Source: Calditrichota bacterium (GTDB taxonomy: Bacteria; Electryoneota; RPQS01). Taken from it: 5,223 nucleotides of DNA. Made by a program: the position numbers and the translations under genes. This document shows positions 1-5,223 of this stretch, piece by piece; position 1 is the first letter of the stretch, and each line of letters starts with the position of its first letter. The notes under the pieces were generated by a model. It did no database searches, was not told the origin of the DNA, and saw only the letters and a list, made by a program, of their open reading frames with translations. Location: NCBI GenBank assembly GCA_020057985.1, contig JAGVEU010000070.1:1-5223 (forward strand). The letters are read 5' to 3'.

Positions 1-1
1 A

Positions 2-1201
2 GCACAGACGCAGCAAAAGAAGAGGAAGCGGCGGGATGTTCGCGGGTCTGTCACAACCGGAGCGAGTTACTACCGGAATCAGGGAACTACGGACACTCGA
101 TTATCGCCCTATGTCCAAACCAGTGTGTCAGGCAATCGCATCAGTGGCTCCGGTTTTTCCTTTCAAGTACAGGGCAGCTATCATTGGTATACCGGTGATC
201 TTTCGCGCTCGCTTCCTTCGCATGAGGATCGGCTCACGCAATCCTATGTGCGCTATGATCATGATCCGCTTAGGGTCGGCATGCAAGTGGGTAGATTCGG
301 AGTTCTTGGAGCAGGGAGTTTTGGAACCATAGATGGCATTCTTTCAGACTTAAGTTTTTCTCCAAGTGCGAGGGTTGGCGCGTTTGTCGGTTCGGCAGCG
401 CAACTTGGACCGGTGACGCGGCAGTCCAAAGAGTCCTTGTGGGGAATCAACGGTGAACTGAGATGGAACATGCTCGGACGACAACAAGGAACAGCGCTCG
501 CGTACTGGAATGTTAGTGAGGGCAGCCAAGGTGGTGACCATCTTGCTTCAAGGCTTGACCTGCAATGGCACAAAGCACTGCGGCTCAATTCACAAATTGA
601 ATTTGAAAAAGCTCTCTCAGACTCACCGTGGAATTTGCGACAATTGAGCTTGAATCTGCGGGGGCGACTCGAGCGGAGAGTCACCTTCTCGGCCGGTTAT
701 TCCAGTTATCGTGAAACATTGATTACCGTCACAACCATTGACTCCGTGATCGAGCGCACGACGCGCAATGGCTATCGCGCAGGACTTGATCTCTTTTCCG
801 GTTCCGCGATCGGTGTCGGCTTGAATGGAACCTATGATGACGGTGGTTTTTCAAAGTCCGTTTCACGCTCGGCACGTGGCAGTTTGTCGTGGAGACCCGA
901 TGCGACTTGGCAGCTTTACGGATCTGCACAGTTCTCGCGCAACACCCACGCAGACATTTGGTTTCCTTCCTTGAGCATCACGCGCAGTTTCTCGAAATCC
1001 AGAGTGCAGACGGAATTGGGATGGACCGGAAGCTACAGTCGTTCGCGCGATGCCAATCCGGACAGCAACAGCAATTATCTGCGCGCGCGTATAAGCAAGA
1101 GTGTCGCCAATGGACTCTATGTCAGCGCGGCGGATGAATATCAACTCGGTGACAATGGCGTTGCTCAGACTCTGCTTGGTACACTGTCCTACAGATTCTG
1201 A
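2..1201 (+). CDS. Outer-membrane beta-barrel protein, C-terminal part (5' end outside window)
   Basis: The reading frame is open from the window edge (first full codon at 2) to TGA at 1199-1201, giving 399 visible residues. The GTG at 125 is internal and not a credible start. The first dozen residues are rich in K, R and Q (AQTQQKKRKRRD). The rest alternates polar and hydrophobic residues, with many G, S, Y and W and short turns containing N, D and G, as in amphipathic transmembrane beta-strands; examples are RVTFSAGYSSY, GSLSWRPDATWQLYGSAQF and LYVSAADEYQL. It ends L-G-T-L-S-Y-R-F; a terminal F with alternating hydrophobics is the usual signal for the BAM assembly machinery. I recognise no specific family. 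The 39-haem cytochrome gene begins 31 nt downstream on the same strand, so I infer one operon and a possible porin partner role, by analogy with MtrB/OmbB-type conduits. It contains no C-x2-C-H. A generic porin or adhesin-type barrel is the alternative. Confidence 0.85.
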   Translation, partial: AQTQQKKRKRRDVRGSVTTGASYYRNQGTTDTRLSPYVQTSVSGNRISGSGFSFQVQGSYHWYTGDLSRSLPSHEDRLTQSYVRYDHDPLRVGMQVGRFGVLGAGSFGTIDGILSDLSFSPSARVGAFVGSAAQLGPVTRQSKESLWGINGELRWNMLGRQQGTALAYWNVSEGSQGGDHLASRLDLQWHKALRLNSQIEFEKALSDSPWNLRQLSLNLRGRLERRVTFSAGYSSYRETLITVTTIDSVIERTTRNGYRAGLDLFSGSAIGVGLNGTYDDGGFSKSVSRSARGSLSWRPDATWQLYGSAQFSRNTHADIWFPSLSITRSFSKSRVQTELGWTGSYSRSRDANPDSNSNYLRARISKSVANGLYVSAADEYQLGDNGVAQTLLGTLSYRF

Positions 1202-1218
1202 CCTTCAAACAATGAAGC

Positions 1219-1225
1219 AGGAGAG
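1219..1225 (+). promoter_or_regulatory. Ribosome binding site deciding the cytochrome start
   Basis: AGGAGAG lies 7 nt before ATG 1233 (AGGAG is 9 nt away). It supports ATG 1233 over the in-frame ATG at 1212, which has no purine-rich site ahead of it, and over in-frame starts from 1101 inside the preceding gene. Confidence 0.75.
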
Positions 1226-1232
1226 ATTGACG

Positions 1233-4200
1233 ATGTTCTTCGTTCGCCTCCTTTTTTCTGCGGCCTTCTTGGCTCTGATGGTTCGCACAGGGGCGGGCGC
1301 TCCCAAAGAAAGCCCGCACGGTGATATGAAGCATGCTTGCGCGGAATGCCACAATGCTGATAGTTGGGTAACTCATGCGCAGGACTTCAACCATGCGGCA
1401 ACCGGTTTCGCGCTGCAAGGATCTCATGCTGGTCTAAGCTGTCGCCAGTGCCATGCCGATATGAAATTCACTCAGATCCCGTCCAACTGTGTGTCGTGTC
1501 ACACCGACGTGCATCAGGCATCCCTTGGCCTGGACTGCCAACGCTGCCATGAGCCAACCACATGGAATAACGAAGCGCAAATGCGAGCCGCTCATCAGTC
1601 CTTTCGTTTTCCCTTGGCTGGCCCTCATGCGAACCTCGAGTGCTTCGTGTGCCATAAGGGAAATAATCCGGCGCAGTATGTGGGAACGGCCGCAGAGTGC
1701 CAGATCTGCCATGCCGCGGATTATCGCTCCGTCACGGAACCCAATCATGCAGCTTTAGGATTTCCCTCCAACTGCACAACTTGCCATCCTTCAAACCGCT
1801 CCGCATGGCGTCCTGCTAACTTCGATCATCAGACCTTTGACTTCCCGCTCACCGGAGCGCACCAACAAACGAGATGTATTGAGTGCCATACCGCGAATAC
1901 GTTCGCCGGGACATCGTCGCTATGCAATTCCTGTCATGCTGTACACTACAACGCGACCCAATCTCCCAACCATTTAGAGGCAGGTATCGCCACAACGTGT
2001 GGCGATTGTCACACCACAACAGCCTGGCAACCGGCGAGCTTCGACCATCAGACGACTGATTATCCGTTGACGGGGAGGCATTCAACGGCGAAGTGTATCC
2101 AATGCCATGACAATAATCTATACGCAGGAGCGCCCACCGTTTGTTTGTCATGTCATCAGGAAGCCTACAATCAATCCGAAAATCCCTCTCACAAGACCTT
2201 GGGATATCCAACGGCCTGTGACCAATGTCACTCAACTGCTGGTTGGAGACCGTCAAGCTTTGATCATCAGACGACTTCCTTTCCGCTCACAGGAGTACAC
2301 AGCACGACATCCTGTGTCCTGTGCCACGTCAATGGTCAATTCGCGGGCACAACGACCCAATGCTCAGGCTGCCACCAGTCGGACTACAACAACTCAGCGA
2401 ATCCTCCGCATTTATCGCAGGGCTATCCGACGACCTGCAACACCTGTCACTCAACATCCGGCTGGCGGCCCTCAACTTTTGATCACCAGAATACGGATTT
2501 TCCGCTGACAGGTCTTCACACAACAACTACTTGTCTTCAATGCCATGTGGGCGGTCAGTTTGAAGGGACACCTACGGAGTGCTTGAGTTGCCACCAGACG
2601 GCGTACAACAATTCGGTTAATCCGCCACATCTTGCCCAAGGCTATCCGACAACCTGCAATACCTGTCATTCAACATCCGGCTGGCGTCCTTCGACTTTCA
2701 ATCACGCGAATACCGATTTTCCTCTTACAGGTGTTCACACAACCGCCACCTGTCTTCAATGCCATATCGGTGGTCAATTTGAGGGAACACCGACACAGTG
2801 TTTCAGTTGCCACGCTGACGATTTCAATGGCGCATCCAATCCGAATCACGTGCTGGAACAATTCCCGCATTCGTGTCAGGATTGTCATAGTACAACTGCA
2901 TGGATCCCATGGACAATTACCCATGCGCAACCTGACGCATTTCCGATCTACGGCGGGACTCACAGACAAGGGGATGAATGGAATCTCTGCTCCGATTGCC
3001 ACAACATTCCTGCTAACTTTGTGCATTTCGAGTGCATCCTTTGTCATGAACATCGCCAATCCGAAATGGATGACCAGCATCACGGAGTCAACGGCTATCA
3101 GTGGGTTTCCACCGCGTGCTATACCTGCCATCCGGATGGAAGATCAGGCGACCTGACCAGAAGACAGAATAATCCGGCGCTTTGCGTGAATTGCCATCTG
3201 GACGATTATAATAGTTCAGTCAATCCGCCACATCTTACTCAAGGCTATCCAACAACGTGTGTCTCATGTCACACCTCTGTTGGTTGGCGACCTTCATCCT
3301 TCAATCATCAGAACACAGATTTTCCACTCACTGGTGTACACACAACGACAAGCTGCGTTCAGTGTCACGCCAACGGCCAGTTTGAAGGAACACCGACGCA
3401 GTGCCTGAGTTGCCATCAAACAGATTACGATAACTCGGCGAATCCGCCGCATGTAGCGCAAGGCTATCCAACCACGTGTAACACATGTCACTCAACCTCC
3501 GGTTGGCAGCCCTCCACCTTCGATCATCAAGCCACTAATTTCCCGCTCACCGGAGCGCATGTCACTGCAACCTGTCTGCAATGCCACGCCAATGGCCAGT
3601 TCCCCGGAACTCCGTCTGCGTGCTTCGCCTGTCATGAAACAGATTATCAGAACGCGTCAACTCCGAATCACGTTCAGCAGGGATTTCCGCAAATGTGCCA
3701 GACGTGTCATACGACCGCAGCGTGGACACCATCCTCATGGAATCACGCATCCACCGGATTCCCGTTGACGGGACAGCATGTATCGGCGTCGTGCCTGCAA
3801 TGTCATGTCGGCGGTGTCTTTCCGGGCACACCGACGGACTGCTTCAGTTGCCACCAAACCGATTTTAATAGTGCCTCAAATCCCAATCACGTCGTAGAGC
3901 AGTTCCCGCACTCCTGTGAAGACTGCCACAACACCAATGGCTGGGAGCCATGGACATTCAATCATGTGCCACCCAATGCAATTCCGATCTACACCGGCCG
4001 CCACCAGCAAGGCGATGAGTGGGATCACTGCTATGACTGTCACAACATCCGCGGCGATTTCGACCACTTCGAGTGTATCCTTTGCCATGAGCACCGGCAA
4101 TCGGAGATGGATAACGATCACGATGAAGTCAATGGCTATCAGTGGGTGTTCACCGCGTGCTATGCCTGTCATCCGGATGGGAATAATCCAAATCTGATTA

Positions 4201-4235
4201 AGAGGAGAACCACGCCAACGAGAACGGACAAGTAG
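1233..4235 (+). CDS. Exported 39-haem c-type cytochrome made of tandem trihaem modules
   Basis: The product is 1000 residues, counted from ATG 1233. A signal peptide is clear: basic MFFVR, a hydrophobic core (LLFSAAFLALMV), and probable cleavage near A21 or A23. There is no lipobox cysteine and no later membrane segment. I count 39 C-x2-C-H haem sites, the first at 36-40 and the last at 976-980, or one per about 26 residues. I also count about 49 other histidines, enough for bis-His ligation of every haem. From residue 181 the protein is a chain of 73-75-residue trihaem modules (W-x-P, F-x-H, F-P-L-T-G-x-H, F-x-G-T, N-P-x-H). Two four-haem modules sit at 548-636 and 895-983. The first 160 residues hold six haems at less regular spacing. 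The known role of such proteins is electron transfer in the periplasm or at the cell surface. The upstream beta-barrel neighbour suggests electron passage across the outer membrane (inference). The donor and acceptor cannot be read from the sequence. Confidence 0.95.
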   Translation: MFFVRLLFSAAFLALMVRTGAGAPKESPHGDMKHACAECHNADSWVTHAQDFNHAATGFALQGSHAGLSCRQCHADMKFTQIPSNCVSCHTDVHQASLGLDCQRCHEPTTWNNEAQMRAAHQSFRFPLAGPHANLECFVCHKGNNPAQYVGTAAECQICHAADYRSVTEPNHAALGFPSNCTTCHPSNRSAWRPANFDHQTFDFPLTGAHQQTRCIECHTANTFAGTSSLCNSCHAVHYNATQSPNHLEAGIATTCGDCHTTTAWQPASFDHQTTDYPLTGRHSTAKCIQCHDNNLYAGAPTVCLSCHQEAYNQSENPSHKTLGYPTACDQCHSTAGWRPSSFDHQTTSFPLTGVHSTTSCVLCHVNGQFAGTTTQCSGCHQSDYNNSANPPHLSQGYPTTCNTCHSTSGWRPSTFDHQNTDFPLTGLHTTTTCLQCHVGGQFEGTPTECLSCHQTAYNNSVNPPHLAQGYPTTCNTCHSTSGWRPSTFNHANTDFPLTGVHTTATCLQCHIGGQFEGTPTQCFSCHADDFNGASNPNHVLEQFPHSCQDCHSTTAWIPWTITHAQPDAFPIYGGTHRQGDEWNLCSDCHNIPANFVHFECILCHEHRQSEMDDQHHGVNGYQWVSTACYTCHPDGRSGDLTRRQNNPALCVNCHLDDYNSSVNPPHLTQGYPTTCVSCHTSVGWRPSSFNHQNTDFPLTGVHTTTSCVQCHANGQFEGTPTQCLSCHQTDYDNSANPPHVAQGYPTTCNTCHSTSGWQPSTFDHQATNFPLTGAHVTATCLQCHANGQFPGTPSACFACHETDYQNASTPNHVQQGFPQMCQTCHTTAAWTPSSWNHASTGFPLTGQHVSASCLQCHVGGVFPGTPTDCFSCHQTDFNSASNPNHVVEQFPHSCEDCHNTNGWEPWTFNHVPPNAIPIYTGRHQQGDEWDHCYDCHNIRGDFDHFECILCHEHRQSEMDNDHDEVNGYQWVFTACYACHPDGNNPNLIKRRTTPTRTDK
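1773..2873 (+). repeat. Five consecutive trihaem modules (residues 181-547)
   Basis: Modules begin at the C-x2-C-H at residues 181, 256, 329, 402 and 475. The last four are exactly 73 residues (219 nt) long, with internal haem spacing 32, 16 and 25; the first is 75. Each has three haem sites and three further conserved histidines (for example H345, H356 and H393 in the third). Modules 402-474 and 475-547 are close even in DNA: the bases around 2437-2480 and 2656-2699 are nearly identical, suggesting recent duplication. Confidence 0.92.
2136..3176 (+). repeat. Large internal duplication, copy A (about residues 302-648, haems 12-25)
   Basis: Every haem site from 304 to 629 has a partner exactly 347 residues (1041 nt) later, from 651 to 976, with no insertion or deletion over 14 haems. 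Homology runs past the last haem into the tail: PDG, then L, R/K-R and P at matching positions in residues 634-648 and 981-995. The copies therefore abut near 3176/3177. The limits are my estimate by eye. Confidence 0.85.
2874..3140 (+). repeat. Four-haem end module, internal copy (residues 548-636)
   Basis: Haem sites lie at 548, 586, 601 and 629, with the landmarks W-x-P-W-T, P-I-Y, Q-G-D-E-W, the 16-residue block HFECILCHEHRQSEMD and C-Y-x-C-H-P-D-G. Including the four residues before it (FPHS), I count 66 of 93 residues identical to the copy at the C-terminus. It looks like a chain-ending module that is now in mid-protein. Confidence 0.85.
3258..3914 (+). repeat. Three consecutive trihaem modules (residues 676-894)
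   Basis: Modules begin at residues 676, 749 and 822. Each is exactly 73 residues (219 nt) with haem spacing 32, 16 and 25. They correspond one to one to the modules at 329, 402 and 475. The third is the most diverged (W-N-H in place of F-D-H). Confidence 0.92.
3915..4181 (+). repeat. Four-haem end module, C-terminal copy (residues 895-983)
   Basis: Haem sites lie at 895, 933, 948 and 976 with the same landmarks as the internal copy. It is followed by a 17-residue basic tail (L-I-K-R-R ... T-D-K) and the TAG stop at 4233-4235. Confidence 0.88.
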
Positions 4236-4281
4236 AGATGTGGCAAAGGGGCGGACGGACGTGTTGACTTGAATCCGCGGT

Positions 4282-4320
4282 GTCGGTCTGCTTGCAGCCG
4301 ACCCTGTCGAAGCAATTTTT
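4282..4320 (+). terminator. Possible weak terminator after the cytochrome gene
   Basis: GTCGG-T-CTG (4282-4290) can pair with CAG-CCGAC (4295-4302) around a CTTG loop, 47 nt after the stop codon. A T5 run follows only at 4316-4320. An alternative fold, GCTT (4290-4293) plus CGAC (4299-4302) pairing with GTCGAAGC (4306-4313), lies closer to the T run but has a 5-nt bulge. Neither is a textbook intrinsic terminator. Confidence 0.35.
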
Positions 4321-4467
4321 CCGCCGAGCAGGGTTATCCGTACCGAGTTCCATGGAATTCGCACGCCCAAACCCTGCCGGAATCAAGAGCACGTTACGGC
4401 AGGGTCTCAGTCCGGATGCGCTCTGGGTATCGGAACTTCATGACCCTGCTCGGCGGAGCAGGAAAAA
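4316..4467. repeat. Nested inverted-repeat element
   Basis: CCGCCGAGCAGGGT at 4321-4334 is perfectly inverted at 4443-4456. The arms are preceded by TTTTT (4316-4320) and followed, after AGCAGG, by AAAAA (4463-4467). Inside, ACCCTGCCG (4371-4379) pairs with CGGCAGGGT (4397-4405). The right arm also forms its own hairpin, CCTGCTC (4445-4451) with GAGCAGG (4456-4462). No target-site duplication is visible, so it may be a dispersed intergenic repeat or a structured RNA rather than an insertion. Confidence 0.6.
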
Positions 4468-4546
4468 CCCCCGGCTGTTGCATGGGATTTGTATCAATAA
4501 TCGCCGCAAGGGGCTGCTCTCACGTTATATTGTGTCAATGAAGTAA

Positions 4547-4573
4547 ACGCGAAAAGTACGCGCAAGCCACGCG
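4547..4573. repeat. Three ACGCG motifs at 11-bp spacing
   Basis: ACGCG occurs at 4547-4551, 4558-4562 and 4569-4573, exactly one helical turn apart, but the intervening six bases differ. It could be a protein-binding series on one DNA face or chance. Confidence 0.3.
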
Positions 4574-4757
4574 GCATGAGTCAAGCCAATGGCGGATAAT
4601 TCTCCGGAATCAGAAAATCTTTTGTGTACGTCAGCACATATTATGTTCATATGGTGTGAAATATATCACTATGATGAATCAAGAAAATGACGATTTATCG
4701 CTTTTTTCGCCCTCTTGGAAGCCCCTAAGTGCACGTCGTTCGACCACTTACAGCGCG

Positions 4758-4790
4758 GGTTTTACATTTTGCGACTCGATTTATAAAACC
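4758..4790. repeat. Small inverted repeat upstream of the promoter
   Basis: GGTTTTA (4758-4764) and TAAAACC (4784-4790) are a perfect 7-bp pair with a 19-nt loop, 15 nt before the -35 box. Function is unknown; a regulator site or a weak hairpin is possible. Confidence 0.3.
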
Positions 4791-4800
4791 TCATTTTGTT

Positions 4801-4854
4801 GTCACTTGACTTTTTGGTTTTTCTGACATATATTTGATCACGAATTCAAGTGAC
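4801..4854. promoter_or_regulatory. Inverted repeat bracketing the promoter, candidate operator pair
   Basis: GTCACTTGA (4801-4809) is perfectly inverted as TCAAGTGAC (4846-4854), with 36 nt between. The left arm overlaps the -35 box and the right arm lies just downstream of the expected transcription start. This would suit a repressor binding two sites. Not demonstrated. Confidence 0.45.
4806..4834 (+). promoter_or_regulatory. Sigma70-type promoter for the downstream exported protein
   Basis: TTGACT (4806-4811) and TATATT (4829-4834) are each 5 of 6 to consensus, with the optimal 17-nt spacer, in AT-rich DNA. The predicted start is near 4841, giving an 85-90-nt leader before ATG 4927. Confidence 0.7.
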
Positions 4855-4862
4855 CTACTTTT

Positions 4863-4888
4863 GTCCAGTGATTGGCCGGAAGCTGGAC
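4863..4888 (+). promoter_or_regulatory. Leader hairpin in the 5' untranslated region
   Basis: GTCCAG (4863-4868) pairs perfectly with CTGGAC (4883-4888). G-T pairs could extend the stem outward (4862 with 4889) and inward (4869 with 4882). It lies in the predicted leader about 38 nt before the start codon and might affect mRNA stability or translation. Confidence 0.4.
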
Positions 4889-4913
4889 GGTGTCGAACAA
4901 TCATCAATACAAC

Positions 4914-4920
4914 AAAAGGA
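4914..4920 (+). promoter_or_regulatory. Ribosome binding site of the last gene
   Basis: AAAAGGA ends 6 nt before ATG 4927. It decides for that start over the in-frame ATG at 4951, which is preceded by an AT-rich stretch with no such site and directly abuts the G run. Confidence 0.75.
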
Positions 4921-4926
4921 ATCATC

Positions 4927-5223
4927 ATGTGTAAAAATCATTTAATTTCAATGGGGGGGGGTAAACTAATAGCCACTCTCCTCGCAGTGCTTTTACTGGC
5001 TGGAATCTCGTATGCAACTTACTCGTTGCATGTGTTTACAGCAAATGGAATGCAAAGGACGAATGTTATGGCGACAGTAACCGGGAAACACTGGATTGCG
5101 GCTCAGGCGCCCACCGTTGGAGGCTGCTGGTCGCTGGTTTCTTGGAATGGTCAACCCATTGGCAGTGTAGACGAGCTGGATGGCAGGTGTGAGCAAAAAA
5201 CAATAGTCCTTACTAACGGAGAA
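4927..5223 (+). CDS. Exported protein of unknown function, N-terminal part (3' end outside window)
   Basis: The frame is open from ATG 4927 to the window edge, giving 99 visible residues. The N-terminus is a clear signal peptide: a polar n-region with K3 and K13, a hydrophobic core LIATLLAVLLLAGI (14-27), and a probable signal peptidase I site after S-Y-A (28-30). The mature part, starting T-Y-S-L-H-V-F, has alternating hydrophobic residues, W56, W68 and W73, and two cysteines (C67, C88) that could form a disulfide; it looks beta-rich. There is no haem motif and no lipobox. I do not recognise the family. It has its own promoter and leader, so it is probably transcribed separately from the cytochrome. 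A run of nine G inside the signal-peptide coding region makes it a candidate phase-variable gene. Confidence 0.8.
   Translation, partial: MCKNHLISMGGGKLIATLLAVLLLAGISYATYSLHVFTANGMQRTNVMATVTGKHWIAAQAPTVGGCWSLVSWNGQPIGSVDELDGRCEQKTIVLTNGE
4953..4961 (+). repeat. Homopolymeric G9 tract inside the signal-peptide coding region
   Basis: Nine G in a row encode the end of M9 and G10-G12 of the exported protein. With ten G the next codon is TAA (4962-4964). With eight G the frame reads V-N and then TAA (4967-4969), followed in frame by TAG. Any single-base slip therefore ends translation at once. Confidence 0.9.

Larger units (their letters stand above)
3177..4217 (+). repeat. Large internal duplication, copy B (about residues 649-995, haems 26-39)
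   Basis: This is the second copy of the 347-residue unit. It opens with a lone third-of-module haem site (C651-x2-C-H), aligned with C304 of copy A, then three full modules and the end module. The orphan haem at 651 is what a duplication starting inside a trihaem module would leave. Confidence 0.85.
4236..4926. other. Long intergenic region without a convincing gene
   Basis: About 690 nt. The first half (to about 4510) is GC-balanced and rich in inverted repeats. From about 4600 the DNA becomes AT-rich, with several T runs. Short open frames exist (4269-4541, 4280-4546, 4671-4826), but none has a ribosome site, recognisable protein features or believable composition. The hairpins, repeats and promoter inside it are listed separately. 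I see no tRNA or recognisable riboswitch. Confidence 0.7.

Noticed and set aside
36..332. Open frame starting at 36
   Set aside because: It lies in another frame of the beta-barrel gene, whose own frame is open from the window edge and has clear barrel character.
1101..1232. Upstream in-frame extension of the cytochrome
   Set aside because: It would overlap the barrel gene by about 100 nt and would bury the signal peptide behind 44 residues. The AGGAG site places the start at 1233.
2217..3914. CRISPR-like regular spacing of near-identical DNA
   Set aside because: The 219-bp period is entirely in frame and explained by protein modules. There are no short repeats separated by unique spacers.
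4264..4292. TTGACT at 4264 as a second promoter
   Set aside because: At 17 nt downstream there is TCTGCT, not a -10 box, and no AT-rich element lies at a usable distance.
3876..4370. A 164-residue open frame on the minus strand, and other antisense frames within 1233-4235
   Set aside because: They lie opposite the cytochrome's repeats and recur in similar form at each module, as expected of shadows. None has a ribosome site or plausible composition.
4269..4546. Two overlapping plus-strand open frames of about 90 codons
   Set aside because: They overlap each other in different frames, run through the inverted repeats, lack ribosome sites and show no protein features. The hairpin DNA explains the openness better.
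4671..4826. A 51-codon open frame beginning ATG-ATG
   Set aside because: No ribosome site precedes it, and it runs into the promoter of the next gene. Its second half is mostly the translation of T runs.
4993..5196. Minus-strand open frame of 67 codons
   Set aside because: It is opposite the exported protein, which has a promoter, a ribosome site and a signal peptide, and it shows nothing of its own.

Overview
The window suggests a Gram-negative, probably anaerobic or metal-respiring bacterium with about 50% GC. It encodes an outer-membrane beta-barrel, a very large exported multihaem c-type cytochrome and a second exported protein. The trihaem repeat with the signature F-P-L-T-G-x-H is of a kind I associate with cytochrome-rich sediment and groundwater lineages (Ignavibacteria, Zixibacteria, KSB1 and similar). 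That placement is from memory and cannot be fixed from this window.

Region 1 (2-1201): the 3' part of a beta-barrel outer-membrane protein gene, open from the window edge and ending in the classical C-terminal aromatic signature (S-Y-R-F). Region 2 (1233-4235): 31 nt downstream on the same strand lies a 1000-residue cytochrome with a signal peptide and 39 canonical C-x2-C-H haem sites. It is built from a 73-residue trihaem module repeated in tandem. Its last two thirds are a head-to-tail duplication of 347 residues (14 haems per copy) with no register shift in the haem sites. The first copy still carries what looks like an old C-terminus in mid-protein. Close spacing suggests the barrel and the cytochrome are co-transcribed. 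They may form a porin-cytochrome type route for electrons across the outer membrane, although only two components are visible.

Region 3 (4236-4926): about 690 nt with no convincing gene. Its first half has nested inverted repeats (a perfect 14-bp pair around a 9-bp hairpin, all built on an ACCCTG/CAGGGT motif). A three-copy 11-bp-spaced ACGCG series follows, then AT-rich DNA. The last part holds a near-consensus sigma70 promoter (TTGACT, 17 nt, TATATT) bracketed by a perfect 9-bp inverted repeat, and a leader hairpin.

Region 4 (4927 to the window end): the start of an exported protein of unknown function with a good ribosome site. Its signal-peptide coding region contains a run of nine G. 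Gain or loss of one G leads to a stop codon within a few codons, so this gene is a strong candidate for ON/OFF phase variation. The most notable items are the 39-haem cytochrome with its in-register duplication and this G9 tract.
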